Source of the DNA: Effrenium voratum
Taxonomy: Eukaryota; Sar; Dinophyceae; Suessiales; Symbiodiniaceae
Assembly (NCBI GenBank): GCA_963377175.1
Contig: CAUJNA010001611.1
Coordinates: 1-64,000, forward strand
Reading direction: 5' to 3'
Length of the DNA stretch: 64,000 nucleotides
Shown: in pieces, positions 16,383 through 25,746 of the stretch
Numbering within the stretch: position 1 is the first letter of the stretch
How the letters are laid out: every line of letters begins with the position of its first letter
The notes under the pieces: model-generated
Told to the model about the DNA's origin: nothing
What the model saw: the letters and a program-made list of their open reading frames with translations, nothing else
Databases searched by the model: none
Made by a program: the position numbers and the translations under genes

Positions 16383-17590
16383 TCAAGGTCACTGGTATCT
16401 CGCCCTAACGGGCTAGCGATCGACGGACGATCCTCGATTCCGAGTGCATCGGCAAGCCGACCATCTCTGGCACCTGTCCTAACGACATCGGCAGCCCGCT
16501 CAGTGATCCTCGGCGAACCAGTAACCCGGTTCGAGTTCACGTCTCTCTGATTCAACGGACCTCCAAAGGTAATGTTGGGAAAAGGGGGAACATTCGGGGT
16601 ATCACCAATCGCCGGGGGACCTATCGGTCCCTCACGGTCATGGATGGCCTCCAATCCCCGAAGAACTTCCCGACTATCCCTGGCCCTCTCTCTCTCGCTT
16701 CGGGCGTCCCTGTCAACACGAAGGTCCCTGGCGGCTCCACGAGAGAGGCTCCTGGGCCTCGCAGCATCACGGATCCTAGCACTTCGTCGTGATTGGTCCT
16801 CCTCCTCATCACGGCGATCCGCAAATGCGGCATACTCGTCATCATCACCGACCTCAAACTTGGCAGCGGCAGGGCTAGTCCTTGCAGCCGCACGGTTGCC
16901 TGCATTTCGGCGCGAATGGCCCTCCTCCTCATCCGCAAAATTGTAATCTTCGTCATCATAAGACTCAGATTTGGCAGTAATAGGGTTGGGCCTACCGGCA
17001 TCAGATCCCTGCTTTGAGCTACTGCCCCATCCTGCGGTCGATTTCAACAGATCATCGTATCCGAAGTCTGAGAACTTCCGCTCCTCGTGCTCATCAAACT
17101 GACCTGGATTCTGAGAACCAGTGGATCGGCCCGGGATACCTCCCGGAGCCAGAACCATAGTCCCTGGTCCCTGCGGCCTATTCTCAAACTCATCCGAGAC
17201 CTGCGACTCACCTGGAACAAGAGATCTTGGAGGTCGAGCCGGCATGGCCTCCGGGTCATCCGAATGAGGGCGGGCCATGTCCATCGCCATGCTGATGAAG
17301 TCAAAATGTCCACGCCTGTGACCTGATTCAGAGCCACTCCTATCGGAGTAAACCCTTCGTGTCTGCTCGTCATCAGTGGCCTGGCGGAAAATACGATCGT
17401 CTCCATCGTCGGCGTACCTGCCACGGCTCCTGGGTGTATCCCTACCGGGATCTTCACCCCTGCGGTCCTGACCTGTCGAACCTGCTTCGAAATCCTCGTA
17501 GTCATAGTCCGGTAGGTCCTCACCTGAGCGGAGGCCACCTAGGATGGCCTCCTCATCCACGACGCTCCTTCGAGATCGTGGGGTCGACAT
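16238..17590 (-). CDS. Gag-like N-terminal charged region
   Basis: Starts at the ATG at 17590 (MSTPRSRRSVVDEEAILGGL); the upstream in-frame TTG at 17614 is less likely. The sequence is dominated by Arg, Asp, Glu, Gly and Ser (YDYEDFEAGSTGQDRRGEDP, ERERARDSREVLRGLEAIHD) and is probably disordered. Nothing matches a known domain. Codons after about 16375 are off-frame. It carries a dense set of mini-hairpins (16276, 16402, 16514, 16616, 17131, 17336, 17438). Assigned to the retroelement because the frame flows into the coiled-coil block on the same strand. Confidence 0.6.
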   Translation of the reverse strand: MSTPRSRRSVVDEEAILGGLRSGEDLPDYDYEDFEAGSTGQDRRGEDPGRDTPRSRGRYADDGDDRIFRQATDDEQTRRVYSDRSGSESGHRRGHFDFISMAMDMARPHSDDPEAMPARPPRSLVPGESQVSDEFENRPQGPGTMVLAPGGIPGRSTGSQNPGQFDEHEERKFSDFGYDDLLKSTAGWGSSSKQGSDAGRPNPITAKSESYDDEDYNFADEEEGHSRRNAGNRAAARTSPAAAKFEVGDDDEYAAFADRRDEEEDQSRRSARIRDAARPRSLSRGAARDLRVDRDARSERERARDSREVLRGLEAIHDREGPIGPPAIGDTPNVPPFPNITFGGPLNQRDVNSNRVTGSPRITERAADVVRTGARDGRLADALGIEDRPSIASPLGRDTSDLETLGLATSSHLNGARPPGNVVFLRRGRHLSPLRPIGRRRGGLAPHQWA

Positions 17591-17998
17591 AGAGCTTGTA
17601 GTTGATGGTCTCAAGCGCGTAGGAAAGTCCTACGGCTGATAACCTGTGATTCGGGCACGAGCCTGTGCCCAGGCAATGGGTAAGTTGGGGTAAACAAGCC
17701 ACAAAAGAAAGGTTCCCCAAAAGCAAACCAATCCCCGGTCCCAAAGATCAGGGTTTCCCACACACCAGAGAACAACAACCAAAAGGGAAACAAACCAAAC
17801 AAGAAAAGGGTTAACCCGCAACCTTGGTCGACAACAGGCCGCACGACTGGTCCCTACCAACCTGGCGGCGGCCCGAGGTCTCTTTCTCCCCCGAGATGCC
17901 GTCGGTCGACGCAGGGGTTCGGCGACGCCCATTCGAGGCGCGACGGAACCCAAAACTTGAGCCAAAACACCACAGGTCGGTCACTAACGCGACGTCCC
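17591..17998 (-). other. Retroelement 5' leader
   Basis: Minus-strand leader upstream of the Gag ATG. It contains the spliced-leader-like 12-mer (17956-17967), a GTCGC-GTTA-GTGAC mini-hairpin at about 17985 and a 7-bp hairpin CGTAGGA-AAG-TCCTACG near 17620-17637. A 111-codon open frame starting in the 12-mer exists but is Trp/Leu/Phe-rich and not convincing. No LTR-like terminal dinucleotides, TATA box or tRNA-complementary primer site were recognised. Confidence 0.5.
17956..17967 (-). other. Relic of the dinoflagellate spliced leader 3' end
   Basis: The minus strand reads TTTTGGCTCAAG, identical to the last 12 bases of the conserved 22-nt dinoflagellate spliced leader that is trans-spliced onto mRNAs. 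It is on the same strand as the element and about 370 bases upstream of the Gag ATG, where a leader would sit if the copy came from a trans-spliced mRNA. The remaining 5' part of the leader does not match. A chance 12-base match anywhere in 64 kb on both strands is expected about 0.01 times. Confidence 0.6.
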
Positions 17999-18753
17999 TG
18001 ATGATGATATTAACCATGGCTAATCACATATTTAACATTCCGAGATAGTCACATCGTACCTTAGCACAGTAGAAGGGCATGTCATGTGAGTCACTGAAAT
18101 AGCAACACTCAGGCTTTCCAAAACAGACAAGACAAGGAAGTGCCAAGTTGCAAAACATGATTGAAGCTGACTGATTAAAAACAAGAGTACAAGAAACTCA
18201 ATGATCGTTAGCGATTGGAACAATAATGATGACAATCAATGGGAAACGAACTGAAAAGGGGGAGTGCGCAAACGGGACAAAGGTGTGCACAAACCAGAAC
18301 CAAGAGGGGACAAATTCGAACAGGCAAACCACAACAGGAGGTTCGCAAACCGGAACAGGGGGTGACGGAAAAAGATGGGCGCGCAACATGGTCCGAAACA
18401 AAAATTGCAAAGCAGGCATCTTTTCGTTTGATGCAAAGAACCTGGTGTTTATTCCCATAGTGGACATCGGGGAAATATGATTGATCCCCCTGGAATTTTG
18501 TGAGTCCCCTAAAGTCTCTCCCGCCTTGACGAAAACCTCTTGATTATCTTGACCAAACCTCGTATGGATTCTTATGCGACTTCGAAGGCCAAAATACTGT
18601 CCTCCCGGTTTCCAATTGAACCAAGCAACTAGTTTCCCTTTAAACCCAAGCCCAACAGGGGCCTCCCAAAAACAAGCGCACAACAACGAGTCTGGCTCAG
18701 TTCAAGGAGGTTTCCCTCTAAAACAAAACAAAAAAGCCCAAAACCCGCCCCGC

Positions 18754-18821
18754 CCAAAAGCCGAAACCGACCAAAAGCCGAAACCGACCAAAAGCCGAAA
18801 CCGACCAAAAGCCGAAACCGA
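18754..18821. repeat. 17-bp minisatellite, four perfect copies
   Basis: Unit CCAAAAGCCGAAACCGA repeated four times head to tail without a mismatch. No gene or promoter is evident around it. Confidence 0.95.
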
Positions 18822-18914
18822 TCCCCGCGGTCCTGCCAGGCCTGGCCTTGCCAGTGCTGCTGCAGCGCCAGCAGGGACGAGGCCGCGGCCCCGAGGATCG
18901 GCTTCTGAACCCAC

Positions 18915-19130
18915 CCGGGGGATGGGAGGGGAGGGGGGGTGGGGGGGCAAAAAGAAAAAAAAATGGGGGGGGGGGGGGGGGGTAAACCAAAAAAAACGTG
19001 GATAGGGGGGGGGCAAAAAAAACTTTGGGGGGAGGGGGCGGGGGGGGGGTACAAACACAGGTCCCCCAAAAAAAGCAAAAAAACTCGCGGGGGGGGGGGG
19101 GGGGGGAACCAAAAAAAAAACGGGGGATGG
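18915..19130. repeat. Alternating poly-G / poly-A low-complexity tract
   Basis: Runs of 7 to 18 G separated by A-runs on the plus strand. The repeated G-runs could form G-quadruplexes. They also make assembly errors likely. The Gly-, Pro- and Lys-rich open frames across the tract are composition artefacts. Confidence 0.85.
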
Positions 19131-19362
19131 GGCGGGGAACCCCAAAAGGTTCTTCGGCCTTTAAGTTTTTGTTGGGGGTATGGCCCTGACGGTGCCGCTT
19201 TGGTTCAGGGAAACCCCAAAGGAACGGTTTAGGGAGGTTGCCCCCAAACGAAACCCGAAGTGGAAACCAGGTTTTCTCAAGCCCGAGCACTCGATTCCTC
19301 AGCTTCCGGCCGGCGGTTTCTTGAAAACTGCCAGAGACTGCTGGAACATCTGCCGTGTGGTT

Positions 19363-19382
19363 CCGTGCCTAACGAGGCACGG
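19363..19382. repeat. Perfect 7-bp hairpin with TAACGA loop
   Basis: CCGTGCC-TAACGA-GGCACGG. The loop starts with TAAC like the hairpin family in the retroelement, but is six bases long. It is one of very few such structures outside the element. Confidence 0.6.
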
Positions 19383-19740
19383 CAAAGTGGACAAGGAAAC
19401 AGGGGCATTCTGTGGGGGTGGGTGGCCGGATGGGCTGGGTGAGTTCGTGTGGGTTTTGGGGGTGTGCCAAGCACAACCCCCCATTTGGAGGAGCTTTTTT
19501 CGCGAAGAACGAATCCCACAGGCAGCAGCCAGGCCGATCTTGGGCTCCAAACAATCCGCAGTCGCCCAAGATGCCGGGAAGCTTCTGCAAGATCTGTCCC
19601 AGCTCAGCCTTGCTTGTCAAACATTGGCTCTCATACCTGGGCTGCCCTCAGATCTGCGCAAAGTTTAACCGTGGGTCGCATAGAAACCCGTGGGCATCGC
19701 ACAAGGATGCTCTGTTTCTGGGCTGTCCGTTTTCAGATCC

Positions 19741-19769
19741 CCTGCTAAAAGTGAATAACTCTTAGCAGG
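19741..19769. repeat. Inverted repeat, 11-bp arms
   Basis: CCTGCTAAAAG and CTCTTAGCAGG flank a 7-base spacer, with one mismatch. The left flank (GGCTGTCCGTTTTCAGATCC before CCTGCTA) recurs at 24337-24366 in slightly changed form, and ATCCCCTGCTAAGAG occurs at about 35384, so this is part of a dispersed repeat. Confidence 0.7.
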
Positions 19770-20079
19770 TTAAATGGAAACCCAACCACTAAACACTAAA
19801 AGGCTAAAAAGCTAAGGAACCGGATGGCTGGGAGCCAAGATACCAGACTCACCGCTGAACAACCCTGGTCGACCTGAGGCGCCGGCCAGCTTCTGCACTT
19901 CTTGATGAGTAACTTGCTCGTCCGGGGTGGAGAAACCTTGCCATGTCAAATGTGCGCAATTCTGAGAACCGGTCATCGCAACCGAATACTGACTGTTAGG
20001 GACTCTGAGCGCAGGGATCCTTTTGCTTTTTTTTTGTTTTTCTTGAGAGCACTACTTCTGCAAGTGTTAACAGTCATGA

Positions 20080-20960
20080 AATTGAGAGGAGTATGGAAAG
20101 TACAAATGAATACAAGCAGGCAAAGTGGTTGAAGCTGGAGATGGAACTTGGAGTTGAGGCAAGATGTACCATCTCAAACAGTGGAAACCAAGACCATAAA
20201 ATTCACATGTAGCGCGAACCCACAAAACAAAAACGAGAGTTGCCCTTGCATTCAGCCGGAATGTTGGTAGGACGCATGAGAGGCGCAAACAGCTTTAAAC
20301 CATAACATGAGAACGAAAGTGGACAATGCCAAGGGGCATCCAAGCGCAAAACAGCAAAAAGTGTGAATTGTAAAATTGGTAAATCAAGAAACTTATGGGG
20401 AAGATGCATAATCTGGAGAATTGGGAAATCACCTAAAATCTCTCACGAGACCCTCACTCAAGCTAACACGTGGCGCGAAATCCACAACAATGACAAAATA
20501 ACACCTGAGTTCCTCCTGGAAAAAAATGTCAGGCACACAAGGAGTGAAAAGCGCTTGGGTGTGGGGCGGAAGCTTGAAAATGTCAAGAGGGGTCCAACGA
20601 CAACAGAGCTGAAAGCCGGTACATTTGGAGGGAACGCACATCATATCGAGGACTTCGGCCAAACTGTTGGTAGTATGAAAGGTGCAAGTTTTAAATGGAA
20701 CTCAAGCAAAACAAGCGGGGTTGAGGATAAAAGTGTAACATGTCAACGGGCATCCAACAACAGCAGTTTTAAAGGTCAATAAATTTAGAGGGAAGCTGTA
20801 GCATCGCAAGAAATTGGAGACCGCAAAAAAGCCTACGAGACCCTCAAGCGGGAACCCCCACAAATACATAGTTCGCAAGGATGCCCCTTGTATTGGGCCA
20901 AACTGCTGGCAGGATTTGTGAGAATCAAAAAATGAGCTTGAAGCATGGGGATGAAACTTA
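20080..20960. repeat. Diverged long-unit tandem repeat
   Basis: Blocks such as TGTTGGTAGGACGCATGAGA (20262), TGTTGGTAGTATGAAAGGTG (20667) and CTGCTGGCAGGATTTGTGAG (20902), each followed by a CAAA/GTTTTAAA-type segment, alternate with CCAAGGGGCATCCAAG (20331), AAGAGGGGTCCAACGA (20585) and CAACGGGCATCCAACA (20745). This indicates degenerate units of roughly 240 to 400 bp. No coding potential. Confidence 0.45.
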
Positions 20961-22367
20961 ACAAGGGGAATGTTCATCGAACGACACTGCCAAAATTGCA
21001 ACATGTTACCATGGTGAAAGCCGAGAAAATCAGAGGGAAACAGGCACTGGGACATCACCAAAAGCACTCCGGAGCATCTGGGACACCATCGAAACACCAA
21101 TGAAACACCGCGGCGCCATCCAAAATGCAAGCGGAACAGGGACAAAACCACAAAAACGACTGGGACACCAGGGACACTGCCTAACTGGATTATGACGACA
21201 AGACACCGCCAGCACCAAAGCACCACCGAGACATACAGGGACGCCAAAATACTATCAAAAACACCACCGACACACCTACTCGAGGTAGCCACCAAAGGTC
21301 TACCCTACCTTTCGTGAAAAGCACCAAAGCAGAAAATGCGGCGTGTGCCGAGAGTGCAATGCGAGTTCAGGGTGCTATTGGTTTCGCTGCGCCCTTTATG
21401 GATGCCCGGAGCCAAGATGTCCGTCGCTCAAGGTTGTGCATGGCTCCCATCTTGCCGTGGCTCTGAATCTGGATTTGAGGGGCACGTGTGGAACTGCGCA
21501 TTCGGGAAGTACGCCTATCTGTGACATCGAGTTGAATTCGTGGAAGCGCATGTATACACCATGGCATGTGGAACGACCCATGTGACACGCCATTAAACCC
21601 AGGCCGTTTCTTTGAATTGCAATCCCCCTGGCTTTGCCTAGAAACGCCCATGGCTCGGCTTTCCGAGCCCCAGGCTCCAAAGTCTCGCGGAAGGGGACGC
21701 GCCGCTTCCCGCCCGGAGCACATCGCCGACGGAGCTCCAGACGGCCTCAAGGCCGGTTGCCGAGCTCAGGTGGTTTCCAAGGGATGCCTATTTTTTCGGC
21801 CCCCCAAAATGGTTGCTTCGGTGCTCCTGTTGGTTTGCCTTGTTGTTTATGCCACCAACAAAAGGGATAGCGTGAAACAAAGCCGCGACCAATCAGCTCC
21901 GAAGCAGTTTCCAGTTATCTGGATAGGTGTTTGACTAGAAAAACACAAACTATGGGGATGGGGGTTGCCCCTTCTCTTCAACCATCCTGCTTTCCAAAAG
22001 CCGGTCAGTCTCCGGTTCTTCGTTTGCGAAGGATCCACCTGGAGTTCTTGACGCGTCGTTCAAACGAAGCGCCTGCAGTTGGAGCACCTCCTGCTGGATG
22101 CACTTGTTGAAGGACAAGGGCCGCTCCCAGAGGAAAAGATCCTTGGTGCGGCCGCGGTCTCGCTTGGTGCTTCGAGCCAAACTTTCAAACTTTCATGGTC
22201 CGACATGAAAGGCAGGCATGTTCCAAAAACATATCACAGGACAACCCCCCCCCCCGCCACGGTCAATACGGCTTGTGGCCCCAACTGACACGGGAGTTCA
22301 GCCAACAAACCCAATTCGTCGATGATTGGTCAGCATGCCCCAAGCAACTTTGCCGTGGATGACAGTA

Positions 22368-22830
22368 AATGTGTGTGTGTGGTATTTATTGGTTCTGTGT
22401 TTGTGTTTGTGTTTCGTGTGTTTCTGTGTGCTTCTGTGTGTTTCTGTGTGCAAACCCTGCAGGAGGGGATCAGGGCAGAAAAATGTCACCAGGCCAGCCA
22501 AAGTTGTAGAGGTTACCCCATTCCCTGTTTCTGTGTTCCTGTGTCTTCTGTGTTCCTGTGTCTTCTGTGTTTCTGTGATTCTGTGTTTCTGTGATTCTGT
22601 ATTTCTGTGTTTCTGTTTCTTCTGTGTTTCTGTGATTCTGTGTTTCTGTGTTTGCGTGTTTGAGTGCTTGCGTGGTTGTGTGTTCATGTGTTTGTGTGTG
22701 TTTGTGTGTTTGTGCGTTTATGTGATTCTGTGCTTATGTGTTTGTGTGTTTCTGTGTTTGTGTGTCTATATGTTTATGTGCTGTTGCATTTGCGTGGTTG
22801 CGTGTTTGTGTGTTTGTGTGTTTGTGTGAC
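22368..22830. repeat. TGTGTTTC / TTCTGTG minisatellite
   Basis: Short G/T/C units (TGTTTCTGTGATTCTG and relatives) fill this interval apart from about 80 unique bases at 22452-22528. Reading frames across it encode Cys/Val/Phe-rich (plus) or His/Thr/Gln-rich (minus) artefacts. Confidence 0.85.
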
Positions 22831-23639
22831 AAAACCAAACGAATACCCTCCGAAATCGCCTACCCTAGCGGCCGATTCGCAAAGGATCGCCGTGGCCTGA
22901 GCCTCCGGCGTGGCCGTCTGTTCCGTGGCCAAAAAAGCTGAGCAGCAGGGCGGAAGTGACCTCGCATCCCATCCGATCGTGAGACATTTGGGGTGAAAAC
23001 CTGTGCTTTTTTGGTGCTAAATGTTGGCTTTGTTTTTGGTGCTTAATTTTTGGTGACCTCCCCTTGTGGTTTCATTTTAGCCCATAGCCATTTTGCCAAC
23101 CCATGGAATCCCCCTGGCAGGGACGACAGCCAACCGGGGCCCGTCTCCTGTAGAAATTCCTGGCGCGTTTGCCTTGCCGGTTGGGACTCCTGCCTCCAAA
23201 ATCTCATCTGAAGATGTCGGACTCTTTGATCCAACAGGCACAGGGTCCTGACATGCGTCACGAGCGCAAGACATGGATCAGGCTGGACACACCTTCAGAA
23301 GCCTCAATTCTGGGAAGAAAATGGCACGCAGTCCATGTCTAGAAACCAGCTGACAAGCGGCAGCCTGCAACCGCCTAGGTGTACCTTTCCATTTGGTTTT
23401 TAGAGGAACTGGGAGTTGTTTGGTCCCGCCAATCAGAACCTGCGCTTGGCTTTTTTTGTGATGCACTTGCCTGCAAAGAATGGGTCTAAAACAAGCGGGA
23501 AAAAATGATTGGGATCCCTCCCCCGCCCACCACGGCACCTGAGTAAGGTTTGACCATGTTCCGCGTACGCAGTGGCAACCCAGACCACAAACCCGTCCTA
23601 CTAATCGGGGTGTTACCCACAAGAGGGGAGGATGCCCGC

Positions 23640-23706
23640 TAAAAGGGCACCCCCCCCCTGTCAACCAACCAGGGGGTTTATGAATCTGGGGTCAACATTA
23701 AGGAAA
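23640..23706 (+). repeat. Dispersed repeat family B, copy 1
   Basis: GCCCGCTAAAAGGGCACCCC followed by a TTTATGAATCTGGGGTCAAC block and ATTAAGG. The same order is seen at 40716-40800 and 53872-53966, and the second half at about 25690-25746. Short and noncoding. Confidence 0.55.
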
Positions 23707-24022
23707 CCCCTAGAAAACTACAAGGGATGGAACAACAAGGGGTCGTCCCCTCATTCCCCTTGTTTGATGGTTGATTTTACAGCTATTCGTCCGGGGTTCC
23801 CATTGGAACACTGGCATCGACTCGCGAGGGCTGGCCTTTGGCTCCTGCTGCTTTGCAGGTGAGGCCTCGCTTAAGGCCTCGCGGGCTGCAACAACAAAAA
23901 ACGACGCCTCTTTATTTGGTTGTCTCTCCAAATCGGGGTACCCCCGAAAATGGTTGGTGTCCCTTTGGTTTCCCCTTCAAACCAATCGCGATCTCAAAGG
24001 GGCTCCCCAAACAAACGCACAC

Positions 24023-24133
24023 CCATTTGGCCGTGGGTCAAAACTACGTACGCAAAATGGAACCCTGGCAAACGGAAACATGGACTCAAACCTGCGGTCC
24101 CCTGGAGGTCTAACTTTGACCCACAGCCATTTG
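24023..24133 (+). repeat. Short terminal-inverted-repeat element, copy 1 (family A)
   Basis: Left end ATTTGGCCGTGGGTCAAA and right end TTTGACCCACAGCCATTT are inverted copies with about two mismatches, enclosing about 75 bp. This foldback/MITE-like layout recurs with related termini at 33322, 35560 and 39188. No coding capacity. Confidence 0.55.
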
Positions 24134-24544
24134 ACGTTTGTTTTTCTCTCTCTCTCTCTCTCTGACCTTTCTGGATCACACGTTGCTCTCACCCCTTTTT
24201 GGCACCACGCTTGCCCCGCCTGCCGCCAAACCTGCCCCAAGTCCCGACCGAAAGACGCGTAGTCCTGGCTTCGACGAGTCCGCCGCCGGTTTCGGTTGGG
24301 GGGGATGGAACTTCAGGCAGTTCCCAAAAAACTGTGGCTGTCCGTGTTCTGATCCCCTGCTACAAGTGCTTGACTTGTGGGTTGAATTCAGAGACTCAGA
24401 CCAACTAAAGCCCCAAGTTGAACCGGACGAATCTCCGGCTTCGCCTCGCCGAGCCAGGCAAATGCCCATGAAACATGGGGGCCTGGAGGGGAGGTCGGTG
24501 AGGCGGTTCCCCCCCCCCCTTCGGAAGGGTTTCCGATCCCCCGA

Positions 24545-24660
24545 CGCCTGCAGCTCAAAGTCCTTGGACGCGGTGACCTGGCAGGTCAAAAATGTGTACC
24601 CCAAATGGGAACCCTGGTAAATGGAAAGACATGGACTCAGACCTGTGGCCCCATGGCGGC
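24545..24660 (+). repeat. Diverged relative of family A
   Basis: GGTCAAAAATGTGTACCCCAAATGGGAACCCTGG and ACATGGACTCAGACCTG-like segments match the interior of the element at 24023, but the terminal repeats are degraded. A further diverged, inverted relative lies at about 57,600-57,680 in the ferlin gene. Confidence 0.4.
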
Positions 24661-24790
24661 GGTTTTGGCGCATCGCCGCAGCGCTCGCGGCGTCCGAGGC
24701 CCCGGCCAGGTCGTCGTGGATGTCGGCTTTCTGCAGCATCAGCCGCCCTTCGCGCAGCTGCCTCGCGAAACACGCTTGGACGGCAAGAGA
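24652..24790 (-). CDS. Possible isolated exon, unassigned
   Basis: The minus strand reads CFARQLREGRLMLQKADIHD, continuing DLAGASDAASAAAM, with the high-GC third positions seen in the ferlin exons. An AG precedes it and no stop falls within it. There is no recognised domain and no neighbouring exon that could be joined with confidence. It overlaps the diverged family A repeat at one end, so it may be noncoding. Confidence 0.2.
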
Positions 24791-25689
24791 AGAGAGAAAC
24801 GCGCAGCTCGTCGGACAGTCGCAAAAATGAAAGAAAAGAAGAAGAAGAAAAAATAAAACGTCTGACACAAAGCACTTTTGAACCCCTGGTTCTTGTAGAG
24901 GGTAAATGGGAAACTACCCTCAACCACCCAACCACCAATCTAAACCGCCAATCAGTGGGAGGCTGATTCACTGGACAGGAATCCAACCAGCTCACCAGCA
25001 TCGATAAGGCTATCCATCGGGGGCTGGGCAGCTGCAGCAGCGCGTCACTCGCTCGCCTGGGTTGAAGGCGATGTCCAAAACAGTGGTTGTTTAAGATTGG
25101 TTTAAGGTTGGTTTTCCCTCTTGCATGGAACACACACACACACACACACCTGCGCGCGCGCACCCCTGAATTCTGGCTTCTTTGTTCGCAGGCCCAGCGG
25201 CCCAGCTATGCGCCCTAAGGCTGTTGCCGCAGGCTGAGCAGAACGTCGTGAGGCAAGCAAGCGGCAGCCACGCTGCCCTGACCAAAGAAAGCCATCCGAA
25301 AGCCCTCTGGCAAGAAACATTTGTTGTGTAAAAACTGCACAACCCTTAGACAAGCTCCTTCTTTGTTGTTTCCCCAACCTCCCCTTGCAGGTGGCATCCA
25401 ACTCGTCCTGCAACTCTGATTTGTTCTATTCGCCACTCTCGGGCCCTTTCCCTGTTGAATTCGCCTCCTTTGGCTGGCAGCATCCAACATCTTCCCCCCC
25501 CCCTCCCCAGGCCTCCAGCTCGATCAGAGCTTGCAAGCTACCCACCTAAACCGGAGGAAACTCCGCGGGAACTCAGAGGCTGACGTTGTAAAGGGGAACA
25601 GGAACCAACAGGGGGAATGAGGGAATGACCCCCTTGTTGCTACATCCCTTGTAGTTTTCTAACGATTTCCTCTTTGTTGACCAGTCCTT

Positions 25690-25746
25690 CACTTTTGGAG
25701 GGCCCCATCAACAAAGCGGGTGAATGAATCCGGGGTCAACATCATG
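25690..25746 (+). repeat. Dispersed repeat family B, partial copy
   Basis: GGTGAATGAATCCGGGGTCAACATCATG corresponds to the right half of the family B unit at 23640 and 53872; the left half is not recognisable. Confidence 0.4.

Larger units (their letters stand above)
1..17998 (-). mobile_element. Giant Ty1/copia-type retroelement, frame-broken, left end outside window
   Basis: Seen: consecutive minus-strand coding blocks in the order Gag-like, protease (LVDTG), integrase (D,D,E), reverse transcriptase (VHVDD) and RNase H (CDADLAGD). Protease-integrase-RT-RNase H is the Ty1/copia (Pseudoviridae) order. Two domains unusual for copia lie between integrase and RT: a methyltransferase-like block and a complete dUTPase. 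More than 4.9 kb of coding sequence follows RNase H and leaves the window at base 1. At least a dozen frame changes interrupt the coding run. No long terminal repeat or tRNA primer-binding site could be recognised upstream of Gag; the 3' end is not in the window. A relic of the spliced leader lies about 370 bases upstream of the Gag start. Certain as a retroelement; its full length and mode of integration are open. Confidence 0.92.
110..17998 (-). repeat. Dispersed family of mini-hairpins with GNTA loop (sense) / TANC (plus strand)
   Basis: At least 43 perfect or one-wobble hairpins with stems of 4 to 8 bp and a four-base loop TATC, TAAC or TACC on the plus strand (GATA, GTTA, GGTA in the element's sense RNA). 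Positions: 110, 315, 805, 872, 1121, 1576, 2371, 3197, 3355, 4734, 5122, 5533, 5602, 5687, 5833, 7072, 8567, 9188, 9301, 10445, 10756, 11434, 11541, 11970, 12004, 12666, 13132, 13294, 13494, 14439, 14481, 14576, 15220, 15717, 15869, 16028, 16276, 16402, 16514, 16616, 17131, 17336, 17438. Stem sequences all differ but stay complementary, e.g. TGACC-TAAC-GGTCA at 12666 and CCTCCC-TATC-GGGAGG at 11970. About 15 to 20 further copies have 3-bp stems or a G-U pair (e.g. 6601, 14970, 16140, 17985). They lie in coding and noncoding parts and in different codon phases. Function unknown. Confidence 0.88.
18000..22360. other. Gene-free repeat-bearing DNA
   Basis: No reading frame with protein character on either strand. 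Contents: an AT-richer stretch (18.0-18.7 kb), a 17-bp tandem repeat, alternating poly-G/poly-A tracts, a strong hairpin at 19363, an inverted repeat at 19741, and diverged long tandem repeats at 20.08-20.96 kb. Open frames of 60 to 200 codons here come from low-complexity sequence. Confidence 0.6.

Noticed and set aside
17630..17965. 111-codon minus-strand frame in the leader as a gene
   Set aside because: Its second half is Trp/Phe/Leu-rich translation of a low-complexity leader, with no domain; it starts inside the spliced-leader relic.
110..17998. Mini-hairpins as a CRISPR array or telomere-like (CCCTAA) sequence
   Set aside because: Stems differ at every site, spacing is irregular and lies within coding sequence, and CCCTAAC is only one of many stem variants.
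110..17998. CTAAC motifs as intron branch points
   Set aside because: They read CTAAC on the plus strand while the genes are on the minus strand, and TATC or TACC loops are just as common.
17591..18600. A 5' LTR of the retroelement
   Set aside because: No TG...CA ends, repeat partner or primer-binding site could be recognised; the 3' end is outside the window, so an LTR cannot be tested.
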